A DNA stretch of 64,000 nucleotides, from positions 62,001 to 126,000 of the forward strand of contig DILT01000010.1 in NCBI GenBank assembly GCA_002425185.1. The letters run 5' to 3'. The notes beneath the pieces were generated by a model. That model was not told the DNA's origin, searched no databases, and saw nothing but the letters and a program-made list of their open reading frames with translations. The translations under genes were made by a program, and so were the position numbers. Of the stretch, positions 26,601 to 34,524 are shown in pieces. Source of the DNA: Flammeovirgaceae bacterium UBA5585 (GTDB taxonomy: Bacteria; Bacteroidota; Bacteroidia; Cytophagales; Cyclobacteriaceae). How positions within the stretch are numbered: the first letter of the stretch is position 1; every line of letters starts with the position of its first letter.

Positions 26601-26868
26601 ATCCGAAAAAGCCGTGAAGTGTGGTTACTGGCCGATGTACCGGTTCAACCCCGATTTACGTGCTGAAGGTCAGGATCCATTTAGCTGGGATGTACCGGCT
26701 ACAGAAGATGTGGTAACCTTTAACGATTACCTGGAAGCAGAAATCCGTTACAAAACGCTCAACCTGGCCGATCCGGAAGAAGCTGAACGTTTAGCTGAAT
26801 TGGCTAAGAAAGATAATGCGCAACGCTTTCAGGATATCAAACATTTGTCTGAACAAGTTACTCCTTAA
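23638..26868 (+). CDS. nifJ: Pyruvate:ferredoxin/flavodoxin oxidoreductase lacking the internal ferredoxin domain
   Basis: A 1076-residue thiamine-diphosphate enzyme that splits pyruvate to acetyl-CoA and CO2. The N-terminal domain starts with the Y-P-I-T-P-S-S family motif; the EKR linker (V-P-T-G-T-K-K-L-E-Y-R-G) and ThDP domain follow. The proximal cluster ligands Cys708, Cys711, Cys736 and Cys975 correspond in pattern and in the 28-residue gap to Desulfovibrio africanus Cys812, 815, 840, 1071. The domain that normally sits between the EKR linker and these cysteines, with two CxxCxxCxxxCP motifs, is absent, making the protein about 100 residues shorter than usual. Downstream genes encode a flavodoxin and an Rnf complex. 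Confidence 0.93.
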   Translation: MAKEKKSAYINTDGNTAVANIAYAFSEVAAIYPITPSSDMGERADGWSAEGRKNIFGEQVDVVQMQSEAGAAGAIHGALSGGAMATTFTASQGLMLMVPNMFKIAGEMIPTVFHVSARSLACQALSIFGDHSDVMATRGTGFALLASGNVQEAQDMAAIAHLSTLEARIPFLHFFDGFRTSHSIQKIVPIEYTELKSMLDMKYVEEFRKLALKPEAPVCKVGAQNPDVYFQGRETVNKYYDACPPIVKKYMDLFAKKTGRQYKLYEYVGDPKATKMLISMGSSTETIEETINYLTKKGEKVGAVKVRLYRPFALEDFLEVIPATVKKIAVLDRTKEPGSLGEPLFLDVVTALRTRPEIQIIGGRYGLSSKEFTPSMVKGVFDHLDNNGWHGFTVGINDDVTHKSIPVKEEIDTEQEGIVRCKFWGYGSDGTVSANKNAIKIIGESTDLFVQGYFQYDSNKSGGYTVSHLRFGKNKIQSEYLLNKVDFVALHRPQYIGQYDILEGITEGGTFLINSSQKPENIFRLFTRDMQETIWKKKIKVFAIDASKIAKSVGLGGRINSVMQTAFFKVSGVVPEKEAIALIKDHIEKQFARKGKEIVEMNWKAIDVTCENIFEVPIPAEADKFAEISELIPAGSDDYARLVVDPILRLKGDSIPVSRMPLNGAVPTGTKKLEYRGVPGNPAIWIDKLPFVQEPYIAEPYIEYPPSCSGCGEVPYIHLATQLFGDRMIIANATGCTSIYGGTFPTTPYTKDKKGRGPAWANSLFEDNAEFGFGIRLAVDANRKQLRTNAEIVLPKLTSKEVKAALEKALTLFNEHTNEAKDHADQLKVLLAQELKSIAKEDKPLLDKVIELQDYFVDKSVWIFGGDGWAYDIGFGGLDHVMASNKNVNILVLDTEVYSNTGGQASKATPRGAVAKFASDGKKMGKKNLGLMMTTYGNAYVAVVNMGMDREKTALAFVEAEKHNGPSIIIAYSPCIAHGYDMKFAKKQSEKAVKCGYWPMYRFNPDLRAEGQDPFSWDVPATEDVVTFNDYLEAEIRYKTLNLADPEEAERLAELAKKDNAQRFQDIKHLSEQVTP

Positions 26869-26880
26869 ATCAAAATTAGT

Positions 26881-27927
26881 ATGGCCGACTTAAGAACAAG
26901 ATACTGCGGGTTAACCTTAAAAAACCCCATTGTTGTTGGAGCCAGCAACCTGGTTACCGACCTGGACAACCTGGTAAAGCTTGAGAAAGCAGGAGCTGCT
27001 GCCATTGTGTATAAATCCCTGTTCGAAGAACAGATTCAGCTCGAATCGCTGGATATGGAACAGACCCATGAAAAGTACAGCAACTGGGATGCCGAGCATG
27101 AATCCTTTTTTCCGAAACTGAAACATGGAGGTCCTTCTGAGCATTTATTGAAATTGCGGCAAGCCCGCAATGCTATCTCCATTCCGTTAATCGGAAGTTT
27201 GAATTGCGTGTACGAAGATACGTGGGTGGAGTATGCGCAAAAGATGGCCGCCACGGGTATCGATGCGCTTGAGCTGAATTTTTATGCCAGCGAACTGGAC
27301 TTTGATGCTGATGGTGCGGCTATAGTGCAGAAACAATTGGATACACTACAGGCTGTTAAACATGCCATCCGCATTCCGGTAATTGTAAAACTCAGTCCGT
27401 TTTATACAAACACCCTTTCGGTGATTTCAAAAATGGATAAGTTGGGTGCTTCCGGTTTTGTATTGTTCAACAGATTATTTCAACCGGATATTGATATTGA
27501 AAAAGAAGGACATCATTTTCCATACAACTTCAGTAGCGAAAATGATAACCGGTTGGCGCTGCGCTTTGCAGGTTTGCTGTATAGTAAAATTGATGCCACT
27601 ATTATCAGCAACACCGGAATTTTTACTGGAGCTGACGTGGTGAAAATGCTGTTGGCCGGTGCCGATGCCGTGCAGGTGGTAAGTGCTATTTACAAGCGTG
27701 GTATCAGTCAGATTGAAACCATGCTGGATGATCTGGAAAAATGGATGGACAGAAAGGGATATGTATCGATCAATGATTTTAAAGGTGCATTATCCAAAGA
27801 AAATATGATTGATCCGTTTGCCTACAAGCGGGCACAATATGTAGATATACTTATGCGGTCGGAAGTTTTTATGCAATACCATCCGAAACACGGTGAATTG
27901 CATGACCCGAATGAGCATTTGGAGTAG
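26881..27927 (+). CDS. Dihydroorotate dehydrogenase-like flavoprotein
   Basis: A 348-residue FMN TIM-barrel protein related to class 1 dihydroorotate dehydrogenase: N-P-I-V-V-G-A-S-N near the start, I-P-V-I-V-K-L-S-P-F in the middle, and I-I-S-N-T-G-I-F-T-G-A-D-V-V-K-M-L-L-A-G-A-D-A-V-Q-V at the phosphate-binding end. It starts 12 bp after nifJ. Proteins of this branch are commonly encoded next to nifJ rather than pyrimidine genes, so a redox role with the pyruvate oxidoreductase is more likely than pyrimidine synthesis (inference from context). Confidence 0.85.
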   Translation: MADLRTRYCGLTLKNPIVVGASNLVTDLDNLVKLEKAGAAAIVYKSLFEEQIQLESLDMEQTHEKYSNWDAEHESFFPKLKHGGPSEHLLKLRQARNAISIPLIGSLNCVYEDTWVEYAQKMAATGIDALELNFYASELDFDADGAAIVQKQLDTLQAVKHAIRIPVIVKLSPFYTNTLSVISKMDKLGASGFVLFNRLFQPDIDIEKEGHHFPYNFSSENDNRLALRFAGLLYSKIDATIISNTGIFTGADVVKMLLAGADAVQVVSAIYKRGISQIETMLDDLEKWMDRKGYVSINDFKGALSKENMIDPFAYKRAQYVDILMRSEVFMQYHPKHGELHDPNEHLE

Positions 27928-27933
27928 TATGTA

Positions 27934-28012
27934 AGCCTGAGCCTGCCTGTCGGCAGACAGGCCTGTCGAAGGTAAATTGAAATAAGTCAGGTTTCGACAA
28001 GCTCAACCTGAC
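27934..28012. repeat. Dispersed palindromic repeat within the nifJ-rnf block
   Basis: Two neighbouring palindromic pieces: a CCTGTC-rich one at 27934-27972 and GTCAGGTT-tcgacaagctc-AACCTGAC at 27986-28012. The core TTCGACAAGCTCAACCTGAC is the same unit as in the arrays at 3.5, 35, 38, 45 and 51 kb. It separates the DHOD-like gene from the flavodoxin gene and could form a transcript hairpin there. Confidence 0.8.
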
Positions 28013-28041
28013 AACAGAAAACTAACTAAAGCAAACTAACC

Positions 28042-28551
28042 ATGGCAAAAATTGGAATTTTTTATGGCTCTACGAAAGGAAACACAGAGCGTGTAGTAAC
28101 AGAAATACAAAAACAATTAGGCGGTGATGCCGTAGCTGCGTTGCACAATGTAAACTCTGCCACGGCAGATGACATGCAACCCTATAACTACCTCATATTG
28201 GCATGTCCTACCTGGGAGATTGGCCAGTTGCAGGAAGACTGGGAAAGTTTTGTGGATGAACTGGCCGATGTTGACTTTGCCGGTAAGAAAATAGCGTATG
28301 TCGGCCTTGGTGATGCCGATGGTTACCCGGATACCTTTATTGATGCCCCGGGCATTATTCACGAACGCATAAAAGACAAAGGCGTAACCGTGGTAGGCTG
28401 GTGGCCAACCGAAGGCTACAACTTTGAAGCTTCTAAAAGTGTATACGATGGAAAGTTTTTAGGTCTGGTGATTGATGAAGACAATCAGAAAGATCTTACG
28501 GCTGGCCGCATTGAAAAATGGGTGGCGAGCATTAAGCCCGAATTTCAATAA
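28042..28551 (+). CDS. Flavodoxin (long-chain)
   Basis: A 169-residue flavodoxin. The FMN phosphate loop is G-S-T-K-G-N-T-E-R (residues 9-17); W-E-I-G-Q and G-L-G-D-A-D-G-Y-P form the isoalloxazine loops, and the inserted segment of long-chain flavodoxins is present. It carries low-potential electrons in the cytoplasm. Its place between the NifJ and Rnf genes suggests it is the direct link from pyruvate oxidation to the Rnf complex. Confidence 0.94.
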   Translation: MAKIGIFYGSTKGNTERVVTEIQKQLGGDAVAALHNVNSATADDMQPYNYLILACPTWEIGQLQEDWESFVDELADVDFAGKKIAYVGLGDADGYPDTFIDAPGIIHERIKDKGVTVVGWWPTEGYNFEASKSVYDGKFLGLVIDEDNQKDLTAGRIEKWVASIKPEFQ

Positions 28552-28557
28552 ACTGTC

Positions 28558-29619
28558 ATGGCAGCAATCCGGTTTAAAAAGCCTGTCTTTCCGGTGAGCG
28601 ATCGCTTGCGTAAGTATCTTATTGATACACACCGCGAGATTGATGCGCCCATCCGCTACAAGGATTTGCTGCGCTCCAGTGGGGCTATCACTTTGTTTGA
28701 TAAACATGGAAAAGACACGCTGTGGGAAACGATGATTTATTCCGAGTCGGATCGCAGCTTTATTCATGAAGCCCTGCGAAAAGTTTACGCCCAATTAAAA
28801 GTTGGCGGTGATACTTCTGTTATCGACCACTTGTATATCGATCGGGTGGATTATTGTTTGTATGCCAACACCCATCCGTTTCGGGTGAGGATTGTGAATA
28901 AACTGAACGACCTGTTTGATTATTTCTACATCAAGCGTGCGGATGCTTCACGGATCTACGGCATGGAGCTTGAACATTTGCTGTCGCCCAACAAGATCAA
29001 TTACATGACCAAAGGTGATACATTCATTGAAGAACATATCCAGGGAATTCCCGGAGACACCTTTATACATCATTACCTGCAGGAAAATCATCAATTTAAT
29101 CCGCTTCGTATTGCCAAAGAATTTGTAAAGTTTAATGAACGCAGCCTGGTTCAGCTATTGGGCGATATGCGCAAGGATAATTTTGTGGTAGAGATCATTC
29201 CTGATTTTGATGAACTGTATTTCCGCTTGCGCGCCATCGACTTTGATCAGCAGTGCTACGAAGGTAGCCACACTATTTATATGCCGCAGTTCTTCAAGGA
29301 AAACAATCCCATCATTAACCTTGGGTTTAAAAGCATGTCGGTAGTGTTGGAGTTGCAGTACCAAAAAGAAGAACGCATGCGGTTGTTAAACCGTGTACAA
29401 GCCGCGGGCATCCAGTTAACCATGCTGCTTGATGCCATGGTACAGGATGAGTTATCAACAACCGAAAAAATTAATCAGCTAAGCAGTGAACTGGCCGAAC
29501 TCTACGGTGATGATGCCTTCCGCACGTGTACCACCATGGGTGAAATTGTACGAACCAGTTTTCTTATGCTGGAAAAATACCCGGTTCGGAAACGCATAAA
29601 AGTAAAGGCTATGGCCTGA
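28558..29619 (+). CDS. Uncharacterised protein with kinase-fold (aminoglycoside-phosphotransferase-like) signature
   Basis: A 353-residue soluble protein I do not recognise by name. Its middle reads like a compact kinase: a strand F-Y-I-K126-R (candidate ATP-binding Lys), a helix with G-M-E-L-E-H (Glu138-139 region), a hinge E-E-H-I-Q-G-I-P-G-D (158-167) like that of aminoglycoside or choline kinases, a catalytic loop G-D203-M-R-K-D-N208 and a metal motif I-D228-F-D230. The N-terminal 90 residues and the C-terminal 100 residues match nothing I know. It starts 6 bp after flavodoxin and ends 4 bp before the RseC-like gene, so it is embedded in the electron-transfer operon. Substrate and activity are unknown. 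Confidence 0.6.
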   Translation: MAAIRFKKPVFPVSDRLRKYLIDTHREIDAPIRYKDLLRSSGAITLFDKHGKDTLWETMIYSESDRSFIHEALRKVYAQLKVGGDTSVIDHLYIDRVDYCLYANTHPFRVRIVNKLNDLFDYFYIKRADASRIYGMELEHLLSPNKINYMTKGDTFIEEHIQGIPGDTFIHHYLQENHQFNPLRIAKEFVKFNERSLVQLLGDMRKDNFVVEIIPDFDELYFRLRAIDFDQQCYEGSHTIYMPQFFKENNPIINLGFKSMSVVLELQYQKEERMRLLNRVQAAGIQLTMLLDAMVQDELSTTEKINQLSSELAELYGDDAFRTCTTMGEIVRTSFLMLEKYPVRKRIKVKAMA

Positions 29620-29623
29620 GGTT

Positions 29624-30034
29624 ATGGCAGGATATATCGAACAGCCCGGTTTTATAAGTTCGCTCCAACACGGAATGATGAAGGTTTCGTTGGTGGGTTC
29701 AGGCGGTTGTTCATCCTGTCATAAAAGTTTATGCATGCTACGCGACACCAGTCAGCGCGAAGTGGTTGTGCCTTGTACACAACAGGCACTTCAGGTAGGT
29801 GATGAAGTTTTGGTGCGCATGAAACCCACAACAGGCTATACGGCAGTGTTGTGGTTATACGTTGCTCCCTTTGCTGTAGTGATGCTGGTGATGGTTGGTA
29901 TGCTGATGCTGAACAACAATGAGGGTGTTGCAGGACTGAGTGCGTTGCTGTCGCTGGTGCCTTATTATGGTTTGCTTTTTTTGATGCGCCATTATTTTCA
30001 ACAGTCATGTCGGTTTGAAGTGGTAAAACGATGA
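29624..30034 (+). CDS. RseC/SoxR-reducing-system-like membrane protein
   Basis: A 136-residue protein of the RseC/MucC family: a short N-terminal domain with C-S-S-C-H-K-S-L-C, then two transmembrane helices (about 77-97 and 100-120). RseC-like proteins are encoded with Rnf/Rsx complexes and, in E. coli, belong to the SoxR-reducing system. The cysteines may hold a metal or a redox pair. The stop overlaps the rnfB start (ATGA). Confidence 0.85.
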   Translation: MAGYIEQPGFISSLQHGMMKVSLVGSGGCSSCHKSLCMLRDTSQREVVVPCTQQALQVGDEVLVRMKPTTGYTAVLWLYVAPFAVVMLVMVGMLMLNNNEGVAGLSALLSLVPYYGLLFLMRHYFQQSCRFEVVKR

Positions 30035-30978
30035 ATGAAGTTATTCTCTATACTGTACTTAGTTTAACCGGCTTAGGAATACTGGCCGCGGCCATCATCC
30101 ATTTGGTGTCCAAAAAGTTTGCTGTTCAGGAGGATGAGCGGATCGATAAGGTAGAAGAAGTTTTACCCGCTACAAATTGTGGTGGATGCGGTCAGCCGGG
30201 CTGCAGGGCATTTGCCAAAGCGGTTGTGGAGGCCGGAACACTCGAAGAACTTCATTGTCCGGTAGGTGGTAATGCAGTAATGAAACAAGTAGCCGCCATA
30301 CTGGGTATCGAAGCGGTAGAACGCGATCCATACATTGCTGTGGTTCGTTGCTCCGGCTCATTCGAATACCGCAAGAAGACCAATATTTACGATGGCGAAA
30401 GTTCTTGCAAGATAGCAGCAACACTTTACAGTGGCGATACAGGTTGTGCGTACGGTTGTCTCGGCATGGGCGATTGTGTTGAGGTGTGCGATTTTGAAGC
30501 CATGTACATGGACGAGAAGACCGGCTTGCCTGTGATTATTGAAGATAAATGTACAGCCTGCAACGCTTGCGTAAAGGAATGCCCGAAAGATATTCTGGAA
30601 CTGTGGCCGAAGGGCAAAAAGAATAAGCGCATTTATGTAGCCTGCCTCAATGAAGAGAAGGGAAGCAGCGCGCGTAAAGAATGTGCCGTGGCCTGTTCGG
30701 GCTGTGCTAAATGTTTTGAATCCTGCCGCTATGATGCTATTACCATAAATAATAGCCTGGCGGCCATCGATCCTGAAAAGTGTACACTCTGCCTGGAATG
30801 TGTAGAGACGTGCGATGTGCGTAACATCATTACGGCCAACATTCCGGATGAAAAAATAAAGCATGCTACAGAACACCGGATACGGCTGGAAGAGCGTGCC
30901 CGTAAGAAAAAGGAAGAAGAAAAAATGGCAGCTCAGGCTGGCCAACAACAAAATGGCGATGCGACTACACAAGCATAA
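30031..30978 (+). CDS. rnfB: Rnf complex subunit B (iron-sulfur protein)
   Basis: A 315-residue subunit with an N-terminal membrane helix, a C-G-G-C-G-Q-P-G-C site (with an upstream Cys) for one 4Fe-4S cluster, and at least two ferredoxin-type CxxCxxCxxxC motifs starting near C-T-A-C-N-A-C and C-T-L-C-L-E-C. RnfB takes electrons from the soluble donor, here probably flavodoxin or ferredoxin, into the complex. A charged K/E-rich tail ends the protein. Gene order B-C-D-G-E-A as in other Bacteroidota. Confidence 0.94.
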   Translation: MNEVILYTVLSLTGLGILAAAIIHLVSKKFAVQEDERIDKVEEVLPATNCGGCGQPGCRAFAKAVVEAGTLEELHCPVGGNAVMKQVAAILGIEAVERDPYIAVVRCSGSFEYRKKTNIYDGESSCKIAATLYSGDTGCAYGCLGMGDCVEVCDFEAMYMDEKTGLPVIIEDKCTACNACVKECPKDILELWPKGKKNKRIYVACLNEEKGSSARKECAVACSGCAKCFESCRYDAITINNSLAAIDPEKCTLCLECVETCDVRNIITANIPDEKIKHATEHRIRLEERARKKKEEEKMAAQAGQQQNGDATTQA

Positions 30979-32293
30979 AACCTTTAAAACCGGAGGTATC
31001 CATCCTCATGATAATAAGCTTTCTTCACAGGTGGCCATTACACCTTTGCCTTTACCGAAGATGGTTACCATACCCATCATTCAGCACATTGGTGCACCCG
31101 CTAAAATTGTGGTGAACCGTGGCGACATGATAAAAACCGGGCAGATCATTGCCACGCACGAAGGCTTTGTCTCCTCCAATATTCATGCTTCTGTTTCGGG
31201 CCGGGTGGGGGTGATTGAAGAAGTGATGGACAGCACCGGGTTTAAGCACATGGCTATTAATATAAGAGTGAAAGGTGATGACTGGGAAGAAAGCATTGAT
31301 CGAAGTGATACACTTATCGAAGAAATAAAACTTACACCAAAAGAAATTGTAAGCCGCATTATGGAAGCGGGTGTAGTGGGAATGGGTGGTGCCGCTTTTC
31401 CTTCGCATGTGAAGTTAAGTGTGCCTGAGGGTAAACATGTTGATCACCTGCTGATTAATGGTGTAGAGTGCGAGCCGTATCTCACGGCTGACCATCGTGT
31501 GATGCTGGAGAAGCCAAAAGAAATTATTGTTGGAATAAAAATTTTGATGAAGGCCCTGGGTGTTCAAAAAGCTATTATTGGTATTGAAGATAATAAGGCT
31601 GATGCCATTGAAATTTTTCAGCAACTTTTAAAAAACGAAAAGCATATCGGAGTTGAAGCGCTTGAAGTGCAATATCCGCAAGGCGGGGAGAAGCAATTAA
31701 TACAAGCCTTGCTGAACCGTGAAGTACCTTCCGGTGGTTTGCCGGCTGATGTGGGCGTGATCGTTCACAATGTGGGTACCACCTATGCCGTGTATGAAGC
31801 TGTTCAGAAAAATAAACCGCTCATTGAGCGGGTAGTCACCGTTACCGGAAAGTCGGTAAAACAACCTTCAAACTTTTTAGTGCGCATCGGTACACCGGTA
31901 ATTGATTTACTGATAGCTGCAGGGGGTGTACCGGAAGATACCGGTAAGATTGTTAGCGGAGGCCCCATGATGGGCAAAGCCATTGCCGATTTGGATGTGC
32001 CGGTAGCCAAGGGAACCTCTGGTATTTTGCTTATTCCTAAAGATGAAGCCAGCCGATCCGAAGTATACAACTGTGTGCATTGCGGCAAGTGTATTGAAGC
32101 CTGCCCCATGGGCCTGGAACCTTACCGGTTATTGATTATGTCGAAGAAAGGAAATTCAAAACGCGCTAAAGAAGAACATATTCTCGATTGCATTGAGTGC
32201 GGCTCTTGTTCGTTTGTGTGTCCTTCTAACCGTCCGATACTCGACTACATCCGGCTTGGAAAAACTCAACTTAAAAAACAGAAAAGCGTATGA
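30953..32293 (+). CDS. rnfC: Rnf complex subunit C (NADH/FMN and iron-sulfur protein)
   Basis: A 446-residue peripheral subunit. It begins with the RnfC pattern T-F-K-T-G-G-I-H-P, has an NADH/FMN-binding Nqo1-like part (G-G-A-A-F-P-S-H-V, N-G-V-E-C-E-P-Y-L), and two C-terminal 4Fe-4S motifs, C-V-H-C-G-K-C-x3-C-P and C-I-E-C-G-S-C-x3-C-P. It passes electrons to NAD+. The start is 30953 or 30959 (two ATG codons two apart), giving an overlap of about 20-26 bases with rnfB. Confidence 0.94.
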   Translation: MAMRLHKHKTFKTGGIHPHDNKLSSQVAITPLPLPKMVTIPIIQHIGAPAKIVVNRGDMIKTGQIIATHEGFVSSNIHASVSGRVGVIEEVMDSTGFKHMAINIRVKGDDWEESIDRSDTLIEEIKLTPKEIVSRIMEAGVVGMGGAAFPSHVKLSVPEGKHVDHLLINGVECEPYLTADHRVMLEKPKEIIVGIKILMKALGVQKAIIGIEDNKADAIEIFQQLLKNEKHIGVEALEVQYPQGGEKQLIQALLNREVPSGGLPADVGVIVHNVGTTYAVYEAVQKNKPLIERVVTVTGKSVKQPSNFLVRIGTPVIDLLIAAGGVPEDTGKIVSGGPMMGKAIADLDVPVAKGTSGILLIPKDEASRSEVYNCVHCGKCIEACPMGLEPYRLLIMSKKGNSKRAKEEHILDCIECGSCSFVCPSNRPILDYIRLGKTQLKKQKSV

Positions 32294-33333
32294 GTGAAGG
32301 CCTGCTCACCGTTTCACCGTCACCGCATATTCATACGGACTTAACCGTGCCACAGATCATGCGTGGGGTAATCATCGCCATGATTCCTGCCCTTCTGTTT
32401 TCGGTTTATAATTTTGGCTTAGGGGCAGTGTATGTAACCCTGTTGGCCATACTTTTCTGCGTGGTGATTGAGTATGCGATTGCACGCTACTTATTAAAAC
32501 GACCGGCCTCCATTTACGATGGCTCAGCGATCATCACCGGAATGCTTCTCGCTTTTAATGTGCCTTCGAATTTACCGTGGCACATTATTCTCATTGGCAG
32601 TGCGGTAGCCATTGGTATTGGTAAAATGAGTTTTGGCGGCCTGGGCAATAATCCATTTAACCCGGCCCTTGTCGGACGGGTGTTTTTGTTATTATCGTTT
32701 CCGGTGGAGATGACTTCCTGGCCAACGGCTGGCGCCACCTGGTCGTTAGATGGCGTAACGGGAGCAACACCGCTGGGTATTTTAAAAGACGGGCTACGCG
32801 CAGGCGATTCCGTTCCTGATATAATGAATCAAATGCCTTCGTACACCGATTTCTTTTTTGGTTTGCAGGGCGGAAGCCTGGGTGAAATGTCGGCCTTCGC
32901 GATTTTGTTGGGATTGATGTATATGCTCTACCGTAAGATTATTACCTGGCACATTCCGGTTTCCATGTTGGCTACAATACTTTTAATGACCGGTATATTT
33001 TGGCTGCTCGATCCAACCCGTTTTGCCAATCCACTGTTTCACCTGCTAACAGGTGGTATTATGCTGGGTGCTGTATTTATGGCTACCGATTATGTAACCT
33101 CACCGTTTACACATCGGGGAATGCTTGTGTTTGGTGTGGGCATTGGTGTGTTAACCGTAGTTATCCGTTTATTTGGCAGCTACCCTGAAGGCGTTTCATT
33201 CGCCATATTAATTATGAATGCTTTTGTGCCCCTGATTAATTCCTACACGAAACAGCCGCGGTACGGATCAAAATCGCAACGGCATAAGGCCTATCAGGAA
33301 AAACTTGAAAAAGAAGTAAAAGCAACACCGTAA
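32290..33333 (+). CDS. rnfD: Rnf complex subunit D
   Basis: A 347-residue membrane subunit with about ten helices. The covalent-FMN motif T-G-A-T160 is in the segment D-G-V-T-G-A-T-P-L-G; G-G-L-G-N-N-P-F-N-P-A-L-V-G is the family hallmark. It forms part of the ion-translocating core. ATGA overlap with rnfC. Confidence 0.94.
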   Translation: MSEGLLTVSPSPHIHTDLTVPQIMRGVIIAMIPALLFSVYNFGLGAVYVTLLAILFCVVIEYAIARYLLKRPASIYDGSAIITGMLLAFNVPSNLPWHIILIGSAVAIGIGKMSFGGLGNNPFNPALVGRVFLLLSFPVEMTSWPTAGATWSLDGVTGATPLGILKDGLRAGDSVPDIMNQMPSYTDFFFGLQGGSLGEMSAFAILLGLMYMLYRKIITWHIPVSMLATILLMTGIFWLLDPTRFANPLFHLLTGGIMLGAVFMATDYVTSPFTHRGMLVFGVGIGVLTVVIRLFGSYPEGVSFAILIMNAFVPLINSYTKQPRYGSKSQRHKAYQEKLEKEVKATP

Positions 33334-33335
33334 CC

Positions 33336-33920
33336 ATGGCAAAAGTTAAATCCACCTTTGGCAGTCTGATCATTACGCTTGCAGCGATCACGTTTGTTGG
33401 TTCGTTATCGTTAGGGTTTGTTTTCGACTGGACACAAGAACCCATCGCGAAAGCACAAATGGCAAAACAACTTAAAGCTATTGAGGCAGTGCTTGACGGG
33501 TATGACAACAATCCGGTAGCGGAAAAATTTAAAGTGGCCACGCCCAATGGGAAAGACAGTCTTGAATTTTTTCCTGCCACACGAAATGGAAAGCGAATCG
33601 GTACAGCTGTAAAAACAAAATCAGCGAAAGGCTATAGCGGTGACATCTGGTTAATGGTTGGCTTTAATGAAGCGGGTGATGTACTGCGCATCCAGGTACT
33701 GGAGCATAAGGAAACACCAGGCCTGGGATCAAAGATGTCGCAACCGAATTTTTTAAATCAATTTTTCGGGAAAAATCCTGGAAAAAATAATTTAAAAGTT
33801 AAGAAGGATGGTGGTGAGGTAGATGCGATAACAGGGGCTACGATAAGTTCACGCGCATTTTCGGAAGCGGTACAGTTGGCATATGATACATTTCAATCGG
33901 TAAACCATGGCAACGAATAG
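33336..33920 (+). CDS. rnfG: Rnf complex subunit G
   Basis: A 194-residue subunit with one N-terminal membrane helix and an exported FMN-binding domain; FMN is bound covalently at Thr169 of D-A-I-T-G-A-T-I-S-S-R. The E-T-P-G-L-G strand is also typical. It overlaps rnfE by 14 bases. Confidence 0.93.
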   Translation: MAKVKSTFGSLIITLAAITFVGSLSLGFVFDWTQEPIAKAQMAKQLKAIEAVLDGYDNNPVAEKFKVATPNGKDSLEFFPATRNGKRIGTAVKTKSAKGYSGDIWLMVGFNEAGDVLRIQVLEHKETPGLGSKMSQPNFLNQFFGKNPGKNNLKVKKDGGEVDAITGATISSRAFSEAVQLAYDTFQSVNHGNE

Positions 33921-34515
33921 TAATCTTAAAGAAAATTTTCTGAAAGGTATTGTGCGGGAGAATCCCGTGTTTGTATTGCTGTTGGGGTTGTGCCCCACTT
34001 TGGGTGTCACTTCTTCAGCCTTCAATGGGTTAGGCATGGGCGTGGCTACGGTATTTGTTTTAGTGATGTCAAACCTGGTAGTATCGCTTATCAAAAATCT
34101 GATCCCGGATAAAGTTCGTATTCCTGCCTTCATTGTCATCATCGCTTCTTTTGTAACTGTTGTTCAACTGTTAATGGAGGCCTACACACCTGCATTGTAT
34201 GATCAACTCGGTTTATTTATTCCATTAATTGTGGTGAACTGTATTGTGTTAGGCCGTGCCGAAGCTTTTGCATCACGCAACAGCGTTGTTTCCAGTTTGA
34301 TTGACGGCTTGGGTATGGGTATTGGATTTACGATGGCGCTTACGCTGTTAGGCGCAATCCGTGAACTATTGGGCAGCCTTTCCATTTTTGGTTTTCAGTT
34401 GATAGAAGGTGACGGTATGTTGGTTTTTATTCTGGCGCCCGGGGCTTTTATTACGCTTGGTTTTCTGATTGCGCTGATGAACTGGTTAAAAAACAGAAGC
34501 GCTACGACTAAATAA
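33907..34515 (+). CDS. rnfE: Rnf complex subunit E
   Basis: A 202-residue integral membrane subunit with six helices, homologous to NqrD. Family blocks visible: N-P-V-F-V-L-L-L-G-L-C-P-T-L-G-V-T and P-L-I-V-V-N-C-I-V-L-G-R-A-E-A-F. The Cys residues in these two blocks are the conserved ones that hold an intramembrane iron centre with RnfA. Confidence 0.94.
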   Translation: MATNSNLKENFLKGIVRENPVFVLLLGLCPTLGVTSSAFNGLGMGVATVFVLVMSNLVVSLIKNLIPDKVRIPAFIVIIASFVTVVQLLMEAYTPALYDQLGLFIPLIVVNCIVLGRAEAFASRNSVVSSLIDGLGMGIGFTMALTLLGAIRELLGSLSIFGFQLIEGDGMLVFILAPGAFITLGFLIALMNWLKNRSATTK

Positions 34516-34524
34516 TGCTTTAGT

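Noticed and set aside
23638..26868. nifJ as a broken gene because of its short length
   Set aside because: The frame is continuous, flanking domains and all proximal-cluster cysteines are intact, and the junction is smooth; a true domain loss is more likely than decay.
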